Assembly (NCBI GenBank): GCA_023128195.1
Contig: JAGMEL010000291.1
Location: 1 to 9,215, forward strand
DNA from: Caldifarciminota bacterium
GTDB taxonomy: Bacteria; Hydrothermota; Tepidihabitantia; SM23-42
Direction: 5' to 3'
Length of the DNA stretch: 9,215 nucleotides
Of this stretch, positions 1-5,687 are shown one piece after another (within the stretch, counting starts at the first letter, position 1; each line of letters opens with the position of its first letter). The notes under the pieces were generated by a model, which saw nothing but the letters and a program-made list of their open reading frames with translations, did not search any database and had not been told where the DNA came from. The translations under genes and the position numbers were made by a program.

Positions 1-50
1 TGATTGTGAAAAATTTGTGAAATTATGGGTGCGAAGAAAGAGCCGAAGCC

Positions 51-81
51 TTGACACCAATATTGTTATCTGTATTATAAT
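51..81 (+). promoter_or_regulatory. Sigma-70-type promoter of the outer-membrane protein gene
   Basis: A perfect -35 box TTGACA lies at 51-56. Two overlapping -10 candidates follow: TATTAT at 73-78 (16-bp spacer) and TATAAT at 76-81 (19-bp spacer). Either would start transcription at about 84-88, just before the GAGGAGG ribosome site at 91-97, giving a very short leader. The boxes are seen directly; promoter activity is inferred. Confidence 0.6.
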
Positions 82-101
82 TATCTAGAAGAGGAGGCAT
101 T

Positions 102-1016
102 ATGAAAAACCATAGAATAATTGTTTCAGCTATTGTATTTGGGTTTTGCTTCATGAGTATTTTTTTTCCAATAAGTAGAGCTAGTGCCCAAGGGCAATCA
201 GGGTTAGAAGGTACCTTAAAAATACCTGATTCGAGTCACATGCAAATCCTCACAACATTGGATGGTACAACTCTTTATGGCCGAATCATTGAAGTTGGCC
301 AAAGTGAGATTAAGTTTGAAACGAACATCGGGATTATACCGATACAACTCGCGAAGATAAAAGAGATAAAAGAAATCCCGATCTCTTCGATCAAAAAAGG
401 GGTATACTGGTTCCCGAATCCAAATGACACGAGATTGTTGTTTGCACCGACAGCACGTTGCTTAAAAGGTGGTGAAGGTTACTTTGCAGATTATTATCTT
501 TTCTTCCCTATGGTTGCTTTTGGTATCACAGACAATATCACTATTGCTGGAGGAGCATCAATTTTCCCGTGGATCGGTATAGAGAATAATCTTTTCTATT
601 TCATGCCAAAAGTGGGATGCAATCTAGGTGACAAATTCAGTCTTGCTGTCGGCGCATTATTGGTAAAACTCCCATCATTTGATGACGAAATTAATCCTAC
701 TGTAGGTATTTGCTATGGTGTAGGGACTGTGGGCGGACCAAATAGCAACTTTACTGCAGGTGTTGGTTTCGGCTATGTGGATTGGGAATTTGAGAAAACT
801 CCGATGTTCATGTTTGGTGGACAGCACCGGGTATCAAGAAGAATATCATTGGTAAGTGAGAATTGGATGATGCCTGGTGTAGACCAACCTGGTATTGCCT
901 ATGGACTGCGCTTCTTCGGTGAAAAGGTTAGTGTTGACCTTGGTTTTCTCAACACAATTGGCGATAATATGATTTTCCCTGGTATTCCGTATATAGATTT
1001 TGTTATTAAATTCTAA
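102..1016 (+). CDS. Predicted outer-membrane beta-barrel protein with signal peptide, unknown function
   Basis: This is a 304-residue exported protein. Residues 1-29 form a signal peptide: a basic start, a hydrophobic stretch (7-24) and an Ala-Ser-Ala cleavage site before Gln30. There is no lipobox cysteine. Residues about 45-95 look like a small all-beta module of Sm/SH3 type (LTTLDGTTLYGRIIEVG onward). From residue 100 the protein has alternating, Gly- and aromatic-rich strands (YWFPNPNDTRLLFAPT at 102-117, GITDNITIAGGASIFP at 141-156) and ends in Phe (IDFVIKF), the usual terminal signature of BAM-assembled barrels. I recall similar YWFPNPN...TRLLFAPT proteins as uncharacterised in Bacteroidetes-like genomes; no function is known to me. 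The start is fixed by GAGGAGG at 91-97, four bases before the ATG. It has its own promoter, is monocistronic, and converges on the next gene. No clear terminator is visible in the 82-bp gap downstream. Confidence 0.85.
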   Translation: MKNHRIIVSAIVFGFCFMSIFFPISRASAQGQSGLEGTLKIPDSSHMQILTTLDGTTLYGRIIEVGQSEIKFETNIGIIPIQLAKIKEIKEIPISSIKKGVYWFPNPNDTRLLFAPTARCLKGGEGYFADYYLFFPMVAFGITDNITIAGGASIFPWIGIENNLFYFMPKVGCNLGDKFSLAVGALLVKLPSFDDEINPTVGICYGVGTVGGPNSNFTAGVGFGYVDWEFEKTPMFMFGGQHRVSRRISLVSENWMMPGVDQPGIAYGLRFFGEKVSVDLGFLNTIGDNMIFPGIPYIDFVIKF

Positions 1017-1098
1017 TTGTAACCTGAAATCAATAATCTGCAAAATAAAGTAGCCTGTTCCCTTATTCTTGTTTTAAATATTTTATTATCTCTTCAAT

Positions 1099-2016
1099 TT
1101 ATACCAATTTTTTAGCACTAACATAGTGTTTGTCGCGGAATTGATAATAAAGAGACACGAAAAGTTGAATAAGTTTTTTCAATTCAGGATCTTTTTTCAC
1201 AAATTCATCCTGAATATAGATCAATGCAGTTGATACAATTATTTTGTCTTTAAACGCCTCAACAGAATCTAATTCACCTTTTTTCGTCATTTTAACAAGA
1301 TTATCAAGACTAACAAGAACAATACGAAACTGTTCTCGGTATTTATTAGGATTTGGATTGCTTGCCCTGGCTTTTCTTATTGCCTGCATAGCTTCAATTA
1401 TTGAAATCTCAAAAATGGTGTATTCTCGGATGATTAAAGTCATATCTTTTTGGGAAACGTTGTATGGTTGCCATTCAATATTGAAAACACGATCTTGTTC
1501 GTACTGGCCATAAGCAGTAGCCAAAAAAATTACATAATCTTTCATGCCCCTGGATAATTGATCCTTTAATGGTCCTTGCAGCCATTTTAGTATCATTGCC
1601 ACACGAATATGTTTCATCAATTTTTCTAAGGAAGGTTTCCTTGCTTGTTTTAAAGTTTTTTCCAATAGTTCAAGATCTGTATTAGTTATTTTAGCACCAC
1701 TGTGTAGTTGTTTTTTAAGATATGTATAGAGTTTTCTGGCTCTAAATTTTTGGATTTGGTCTGAAAAACCAACATAGGTACGATCGATAAAAGCCTGGAT
1801 TAGTTTAAGTTCAAATTTTAATTCCTGGGGAATATTTGTAACCGAAAGGAGAAATTTGAAATAGGCAATAAAATTTTCAATGTCACGCAGGATTATATGT
1901 TCTTCGACTGTAAATTTAATTTTCTCATAGAGGATATCAATCATTTTTTTGGCAGAAGTTTCTCTCAATATAAATACGAGTATTTTCTCTAAGTTTTCCA
2001 GATGTGTAGCCATCAT
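1099..2016 (-). CDS. Unrecognised cytoplasmic helical protein
   Basis: This 305-residue protein matches no family I can name. It has no signal peptide and no convincing membrane segment, contains no cysteine, is rich in Lys, Glu, Ile and Leu, and reads as nearly all alpha-helix. The region around residues 95-145 is strongly basic (many Lys/Arg), which could contact nucleic acid or another protein, but no motif supports that. A single hydrophilic loop (SNPNPNKY) lies around residues 219-226. It lies 70 bp downstream of the malic enzyme gene on the same strand, so read-through is possible. However, there is no Shine-Dalgarno site before either tandem ATG (2016 and 2013); an in-frame TGA upstream rules out a longer start, and a TATAAA box sits 6 bp before the ATG, suggesting its own leaderless transcript. 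The length of the intact frame and its protein-like composition support a real gene. Confidence 0.75.
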   Translation of the reverse strand: MMATHLENLEKILVFILRETSAKKMIDILYEKIKFTVEEHIILRDIENFIAYFKFLLSVTNIPQELKFELKLIQAFIDRTYVGFSDQIQKFRARKLYTYLKKQLHSGAKITNTDLELLEKTLKQARKPSLEKLMKHIRVAMILKWLQGPLKDQLSRGMKDYVIFLATAYGQYEQDRVFNIEWQPYNVSQKDMTLIIREYTIFEISIIEAMQAIRKARASNPNPNKYREQFRIVLVSLDNLVKMTKKGELDSVEAFKDKIIVSTALIYIQDEFVKKDPELKKLIQLFVSLYYQFRDKHYVSAKKLV

Positions 2017-2022
2017 TAAGAT

Positions 2023-2028
2023 TTTATA
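2023..2028 (-). promoter_or_regulatory. Candidate -10 box for a leaderless transcript of the helical protein
   Basis: Read on the minus strand, TATAAA is followed by six bases (ATCTTA) and then the first ATG at 2016. That spacing would put the transcription start on the start codon. There is no Shine-Dalgarno site to compete with this reading. No good -35 box is present at 16-18 bp spacing (CATTCT at 17), so the call is weak. Confidence 0.3.
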
Positions 2029-2086
2029 TGAAAAAGGAAATCAAAAGAATGATGACAAATGCTTTTTTTAGTGGTTCACCCATACC

Positions 2087-3787
2087 CTATTCTTCGAACC
2101 GATACGGAAGATACCGGGGGACCCACATCGCATTTTTAATCAACTCCCTCAGTTTTTCATCGGGCAATCTTATGCCGAGTCCAGAATTCCTGGCTTCTTT
2201 AGCTACTGACAAAGCAACGTTTTCCGAAACCTTTCTTATCTCTTTTATTTCTGGAAGAAGAAAATCCTTAGAAGGTGTTAAGGATGCAATGGCTTTAGCT
2301 GCAGCAATAAACATCTTATCAGTTATTTTTGGAACCATCGAAACTATCGCCCCGAGTCCTATTCCAGGAAAAATATACATGTTATTACATTGCGTTATTT
2401 TTTTCTCAACACCATTTATCTTTACAGGTGGGAATGGACTGCCTGTGGCGATAATGCATCTGCCGTTTGTAGCTCTAAAAGCCTGTTCGGGTGTACACTC
2501 ACTATTCTTAGTAGGGTTTGAAAGAGCGAGGATAATAGGTGCTGCTGTATTCTTTGCCATTTGTGCTAAGACATCCTCAGTAAATACATCTTTGACACCA
2601 GAGACACCTATGATAACTGTTGCCCGGGCATTCAACACCGTATCAAAAAGTGTAACTCGGCCTTCCTGTTTTAGTTTCCACCCGGATACCACGTCCTTTT
2701 TACGCATGAAAGATTTCTGATATTCATTAAGTCCCATGCCTTCAAGGATCAATCCATCTTTGTCTATTGGGTAAATTCTCTGCTTTGCTTCAGATTCCGA
2801 AAGCCCTTCTTCCATTAAGCCTTTAATAAGCATATTTGCAATACCAAAACCTGCCTGACCAAATCCGAAAATCACATACTGTTGATCTTTTAATTTTTCA
2901 TCTTTCCCATAGACAGCAGAATGGATAACCGCAAGGGTCACCGTACCTGTTCCCTGCATATCATCATTGAACGAACATGTGCGCTCACGGTACCTATTTA
3001 AAACTCGCAACGCATTGTGCTTTCCAAAATCCTCCCACTGCAAGAGTGCGTGGGGAAAGCATCTTTTCACTCCCTTAACAAATTCTTCAACTATAACATC
3101 GTATTCATTACCGGTTAACCGTGTATGTTTTAAACCAAGATACAACGGATCTCTAAGTGCTTCTTCATTATTTGTTCCTACATCGAGGAGGATTGGTAAA
3201 CATAGCGCCGGGTGTAAACCAGCACCAACAACGTAAAGACTCGTTTTACCAACTGGAATCGCCATACCACCAACACCCTGGTCGCCCAATCCTAATATTC
3301 TTTCGCCGTCAGTTACAACAATCAAGTTAATATTTGAAAAAGGTGCATTTGATAATATACGATCAATACGAGAAATGTTATTTGCCGAAATATAAAGTCC
3401 TCTTGGCTTACGAAACATATGGCTAAAGGTCTTGGCTGCCTCCCCTACAGTTGGTGTATAAACAATCGGTAACATCTCCTCTAAATTATTCAGGATAAGA
3501 CGATAAAATAAAGTTTCATTGCGGTCTAAAAGGCTGAGAAGAAATATATATTTTTCTATTGGGCTAGTCTTCTTTGAATAATTTTCGTAAGCTCTGTCTA
3601 CCTGTATATCCATGGTCGAGACCTGCTGGGGAAGGATACCGTAGAGATCAAGCTGATCTTTTTCCTGTTCAGTAAACGCCGAACCTTTGTTATAAACAGG
3701 ATGTTCAACTAACAAATGTCCCTTAAAAGGAACTTCAATATATTTCTCTCCTGTTAGAGCATCCAATTGAACTGAAAACTTTTTCAT
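2087..3787 (-). CDS. maeA: NAD-type malic enzyme (oxaloacetate-decarboxylating malate dehydrogenase)
   Basis: Oxidatively decarboxylates L-malate to pyruvate and CO2 with reduction of NAD(P), using a divalent metal; cytoplasmic. At 566 residues it belongs to the long malic enzyme class typified by E. coli MaeA/SfcA (565 residues), not the short bacterial class. Hallmarks in order: NETLFYRL at 90-97; YTPTVG at 110-115 with the catalytic Tyr110; VTDGERILGLGDQG at 158-171; the catalytic Lys181 after GGMAIPVG; metal ligands Glu252 and Asp253 (QWEDFG) and Asp276 in the signature FNDDMQGT (273-280); a Rossmann GxGxxG motif GFGQAG at 308-313; ALSNPT at 421-426; ATGSPFPPV at 447-455. All key residues are present. 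Asp342 at the expected end of the second Rossmann strand fits NAD preference, but this is inference. The start is chosen by AAAGGAGG at 3792-3799, five bases before the ATG; an overlapping out-of-frame ATG lies closer. The gene has its own promoter and an unusually structured leader. Confidence 0.96.
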   Translation of the reverse strand: MKKFSVQLDALTGEKYIEVPFKGHLLVEHPVYNKGSAFTEQEKDQLDLYGILPQQVSTMDIQVDRAYENYSKKTSPIEKYIFLLSLLDRNETLFYRLILNNLEEMLPIVYTPTVGEAAKTFSHMFRKPRGLYISANNISRIDRILSNAPFSNINLIVVTDGERILGLGDQGVGGMAIPVGKTSLYVVGAGLHPALCLPILLDVGTNNEEALRDPLYLGLKHTRLTGNEYDVIVEEFVKGVKRCFPHALLQWEDFGKHNALRVLNRYRERTCSFNDDMQGTGTVTLAVIHSAVYGKDEKLKDQQYVIFGFGQAGFGIANMLIKGLMEEGLSESEAKQRIYPIDKDGLILEGMGLNEYQKSFMRKKDVVSGWKLKQEGRVTLFDTVLNARATVIIGVSGVKDVFTEDVLAQMAKNTAAPIILALSNPTKNSECTPEQAFRATNGRCIIATGSPFPPVKINGVEKKITQCNNMYIFPGIGLGAIVSMVPKITDKMFIAAAKAIASLTPSKDFLLPEIKEIRKVSENVALSVAKEARNSGLGIRLPDEKLRELIKNAMWVPRYLPYRFEE

Positions 3788-3808
3788 TCATTCCTCCTTT
3801 GTCATCAC

Positions 3809-3845
3809 CAATTTCCCCTAAATCTCTGATTTAGCTTGGAAATTG
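3809..3845 (-). promoter_or_regulatory. Hairpin in the malic enzyme leader, next to the ribosome site
   Basis: Inverted segments CAATTTCC (3809-3816) and GGAAATTG (3838-3845) enclose a second pair CTAAATC (3818-3824) and GATTTAG (3828-3834) with a 3-base loop. Together they form a 15-bp stem interrupted by a small 1x3 internal loop. In the minus-strand mRNA it would end about 10 bases before the ribosome-binding site. No U-run follows, so it does not look like a terminator. It is a possible translational control element; the function is inferred. Confidence 0.5.
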
Positions 3846-3849
3846 AGTG

Positions 3850-3876
3850 TCCCGCTCTTTTAACAAAAGGACGGGA
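3850..3876 (-). promoter_or_regulatory. Second hairpin in the malic enzyme leader
   Basis: TCCCG (3850-3854) pairs with CGGGA (3872-3876), and CTTTT (3857-3861) with AAAAG (3865-3869), around a 3-base loop and a 2x2 internal loop. A perfect 10-bp palindrome, GGGATATCCC (3873-3882), overlaps its outer end and could instead be a protein site near the predicted transcription start (about 3892). No U-run follows on either strand. Confidence 0.4.
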
Positions 3877-3898
3877 TATCCCTACTAACAGATACCTT

Positions 3899-3926
3899 AC
3901 TCTAATTAAAATCTCCTGATTGTCAA
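3899..3926 (-). promoter_or_regulatory. Promoter of the malic enzyme gene
   Basis: On the minus strand a perfect -35 box TTGACA (3926-3921) is followed after 16 bp by TAGAGT (3904-3899), a 4-of-6 match to the -10 consensus. Transcription would start at about 3892, giving a leader of about 105 bases that contains the two hairpins. The -10 box is imperfect, so the start is tentative. Confidence 0.5.
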
Positions 3927-3938
3927 CACCAAGAACGC

Positions 3939-3973
3939 TTTTATATTTTAAATTGTAGATTTCAAATTGCAAA
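3939..3973. repeat. Heptameric repeat array, five units, intergenic
   Basis: Five consecutive 7-bp units of the pattern TTNNARA run through this interval: TTTTATA, TTTTAAA, TTGTAGA, TTTCAAA and TTGCAAA in order. The pattern then decays into TTGATTT and GAAATAA. It lies between the two divergent promoters, outside any convincing gene. The 7-bp period is seen directly. Membership of a genome-wide family is inferred from similar arrays I recall in related candidate phyla and from a different heptamer array at 6911-7021. Confidence 0.5.
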
Positions 3974-3991
3974 TTGATTTGAAATAAATTA

Positions 3992-4019
3992 TTGACTTTC
4001 GCAAGACATATAGTATAAT
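3992..4019 (+). promoter_or_regulatory. Promoter of the two-helix membrane protein gene, probably leaderless
   Basis: TTGACT (3992-3997) and a perfect TATAAT (4014-4019) are separated by 16 bp. Only six bases (AACACC) lie between the -10 box and the ATG at 4026, so the transcript is expected to start at or beside the A of the start codon. There is no Shine-Dalgarno sequence. Confidence 0.65.
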
Positions 4020-4025
4020 AACACC

Positions 4026-4643
4026 ATGGATAAATTTGCATTCATCATTGGTATAATCGGTTTATTGCTTCTTGTTATTTCCCTGGTAATACTCATATGC
4101 GCAATTGTAAATATAATAAAAAGAAGAATGAAACTAAAAAAATTCCTGTCTTCTTTTATCATATTCCTGATAACCTTTGCATTTGCCACTTCTTTTATAT
4201 ATCTATCTCTTTTTCTACAAACATTTTCCAGATACACCCACGAAGAAAAAATTGGCTGGGTTTCTGCAGACACTGTAGACGGAGCTATTAAAGTGACCTT
4301 TTTTAACGAAAAAACAAACAGGTTGTACTGGTTCGATCTCGCTGGTGACCAGTGGATGGTCGAAGGATACTTTTTGAGATGGAGTCTTGCCTTAAGATGG
4401 ATGGGAGCAGGGTCTTATTATAGAGTTACAAGATTCTCGGGAAGATGGGAAAACCCCGAAGGGAAAACAACATCTGTGTATCAAATTCATCCTGAAGAAA
4501 AATTATGGAAATTTCTTTTGAAATACGGTGAAAAAATACCATTTGTTGATGCAGCTTATGGAATAGGAGCATTTCAGTATCCTCGTCAGGATACGTTTTA
4601 TCTTTATATCAATGATACAGGGTTTATTTTGAGAACCCGGTAA
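4026..4643 (+). CDS. Small membrane protein with two N-terminal helices and a conserved-looking soluble domain
   Basis: A 205-residue protein of unknown function. Two hydrophobic helices span residues 4-31 and 41-66, separated by a basic loop (IKRRMKLKK, 31-39). By the positive-inside rule both termini would lie outside the cytoplasm, in the periplasm. The remaining 135 residues are soluble and beta-rich, with the stretches LAGDQWMVEGYFLRW (105-119) and YYRVTRFSGRWENPEG (131-146). Proteins with a comparable GDQW...RW...YRxxRxxGR pattern are, as I recall, sometimes labelled multidrug or cation efflux pump. Two helices and a small domain cannot by themselves be such a pump, so I would not transfer that name. 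The first ATG is chosen because a start at Met35 would lose helix 1 and has no better ribosome site. The gene stands alone: its promoter abuts it, and a new promoter precedes the next gene 163 bp on. Confidence 0.8.
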   Translation: MDKFAFIIGIIGLLLLVISLVILICAIVNIIKRRMKLKKFLSSFIIFLITFAFATSFIYLSLFLQTFSRYTHEEKIGWVSADTVDGAIKVTFFNEKTNRLYWFDLAGDQWMVEGYFLRWSLALRWMGAGSYYRVTRFSGRWENPEGKTTSVYQIHPEEKLWKFLLKYGEKIPFVDAAYGIGAFQYPRQDTFYLYINDTGFILRTR

Positions 4644-4735
4644 ATTATATCCATAAATCATAACGCAATAGATTAAATAAAAATATTACAGGTTGCAGAA
4701 ATCACGAAATTATAAATATAGGTAATTATACCCAC
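4644..4735. other. AT-rich spacer with no recognisable element
   Basis: Between the membrane protein gene and the promoter of the TetR-type regulator I find no open frame of note, no RNA gene and no GC-rich stem followed by a T-run. A weak interrupted palindrome (GGTA with TACC near 4721-4732) is too short to call. Confidence 0.4.
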
Positions 4736-4763
4736 TTGACAAAACGCGATTTTTCACTATAAT
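4736..4763 (+). promoter_or_regulatory. Consensus sigma-70 promoter of the regulator/beta-helix operon
   Basis: TTGACA at 4736-4741 and TATAAT at 4758-4763 both match consensus perfectly, with a 16-bp spacer. The predicted start is about 4770, inside the palindromic operator. This is the strongest-looking promoter in the window, as expected for one held off by a repressor. Confidence 0.8.
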
Positions 4764-4793
4764 TGAGCATGTACTCAATGAGTACATGCTCAA
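4763..4793. promoter_or_regulatory. 31-bp perfect palindrome, predicted operator of the TetR-type regulator
   Basis: The arms TTGAGCATGTACTCA (4763-4777) and its exact reverse complement (4779-4793) flank a single central A at 4778. It begins on the last base of the -10 box and covers the predicted transcription start, so a bound dimer (or pair of dimers) would block RNA polymerase. TetR-family repressors usually bind such palindromes beside their own genes. Each arm is itself a partial palindrome (GAG...CTC), which would fit two dimers binding cooperatively. Transcribed, it could also form a hairpin just before the ribosome site. I saw no second copy of the arm elsewhere in the window. Confidence 0.8.
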
Positions 4794-4806
4794 AAAGAGG
4801 TGAAAT

Positions 4807-5661
4807 ATGAAGAAAGAAATGAAACGCAGTCAAATCAAACTGGCTACCAGGAAAAAACTTTTAGAGGTAGCTGAATCTGCTTTTGTCAAAAGCAATTTTA
4901 AGGCATCCACCTTTAAAATTGCCAGGGACGCAAAAGTTGCTCATGGAACAATATTCTTTCATTATAAAAATCGTGATGAACTTGTATTGACCGTTGTCAA
5001 ACGCCTGGTGCTCAGAATAACAGACGCTCTTTATTTAGCGTATAAAAACTCCCTCACCCTTGAGGAATTTCTCACGCAACATTTTGAAACCGTGCGTGCA
5101 AACTGGTCACTTTTTAAAGCACTCCTTACCGGGTTTTCTGAATTTAATTACGGGACAAAACAAGAAGTGATTTCTTTGTTGTCGGTCATTAATTACTATC
5201 TGGTTGAAGCATTTAATAAGTGGACGGACACCCCTCTTGTCCGTACTGTTTTATGGCAAAGCACATTAGTCTATTTATCTTTCTTAGGTGATTACATGTT
5301 CGATAAAAAGAAGATTTCGGAAAAGTTCATAAAGGATTTACTTTCTTTTATAACAGGTTCATCAAACGTCATTAAAAAAGGCAGGACTAAAATAGCAGGT
5401 GCTGAAATAGAAAAAAAGTTGTGCTGGAGTTGTGGAATGTTGCTTAATGCACCACAGGACTACACAATGGGTGACGCAAGCAAGAATTATTGTAAATACT
5501 GTACAGATGAAGACGGTACGCTGAGACCATATGGTGAAGTGCTGAATATTATGACCACCTTTTTACAAAAAACACAAGTGCTTAATCCAAAGGCAGCGCG
5601 CCAAGCCGCTCGCGCTGTACTTGCTAAAAACCCGGCGTGGAAAGGTCGTGTCAAAAAATAA
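4807..5661 (+). CDS. TetR-family transcriptional regulator with C-terminal zinc ribbon
   Basis: A 284-residue DNA-binding regulator, probably an autorepressor. Residues 10-60 are a TetR_N helix-turn-helix domain; the recognition region is FKIARDAKVAHGTIFFHYKN (36-55), followed by RDEL. Residues about 65-190 are the helical region where TetR proteins dimerise and bind a small ligand; the ligand cannot be read from the sequence. After a Lys-rich linker comes an added zinc-ribbon domain of the putative zinc-ribbon family often found as a stand-alone protein: CWSCG (Cys206, Cys209) and YCKYC (Cys229, Cys232), then DEDGTLRPYGEVLNIMTTFL, then an AR-rich tail. All four zinc ligands are present. TetR regulators are commonly near 200 residues, so the C-terminal 80 or so are extra. 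The start follows AGAGGTG at 4796-4802, which forms a good ribosome site. A consensus promoter overlapping a 31-bp palindrome lies directly upstream, and the beta-helix gene follows after 26 bp. Confidence 0.93.
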   Translation: MKKEMKRSQIKLATRKKLLEVAESAFVKSNFKASTFKIARDAKVAHGTIFFHYKNRDELVLTVVKRLVLRITDALYLAYKNSLTLEEFLTQHFETVRANWSLFKALLTGFSEFNYGTKQEVISLLSVINYYLVEAFNKWTDTPLVRTVLWQSTLVYLSFLGDYMFDKKKISEKFIKDLLSFITGSSNVIKKGRTKIAGAEIEKKLCWSCGMLLNAPQDYTMGDASKNYCKYCTDEDGTLRPYGEVLNIMTTFLQKTQVLNPKAARQAARAVLAKNPAWKGRVKK

Positions 5662-5687
5662 TGGTATATAACAAATAAGGAGGTATT

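Noticed and set aside
2..88. A 28-codon frame open from the window start to a TAG at 86-88 (begins DCEKFVKLWVRRK), possibly the end of an upstream gene
   Set aside because: It would run through the promoter at 51-81, the last codons (ICIIII) look like AT-rich non-coding DNA, and the fragment is too short to judge without upstream sequence.
1017..1098. Possible bidirectional terminator between the convergent genes
   Set aside because: Only a short AAATATTT palindrome in AT-rich sequence is present; there is no G+C-rich stem with a T-run on either strand.
2028..2720. A 230-codon open frame on the plus strand
   Set aside because: It lies mostly antisense to the malic enzyme catalytic and NAD-binding regions, which have intact motifs. 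Its product has no recognisable features and it is best explained as a mirror of that gene.
3805..4041. A 78-codon minus-strand open frame in the divergent region
   Set aside because: Its translation runs through the heptamer array (QFEIYNLKYK), both hairpins and the malic enzyme promoter. It has no ribosome site and its length is an effect of AT-rich repeat sequence.
4026..4643. Naming the two-helix protein a multidrug or cation efflux pump
   Set aside because: Two membrane helices and a small soluble domain lack the architecture of any pump family; the label would be a transferred misannotation.
4763..4793. Reading the 31-bp palindrome as a rho-independent terminator
   Set aside because: It begins inside the -10 box of a consensus promoter and is followed by AAAAAGAGG, a ribosome site, not by a T-run.
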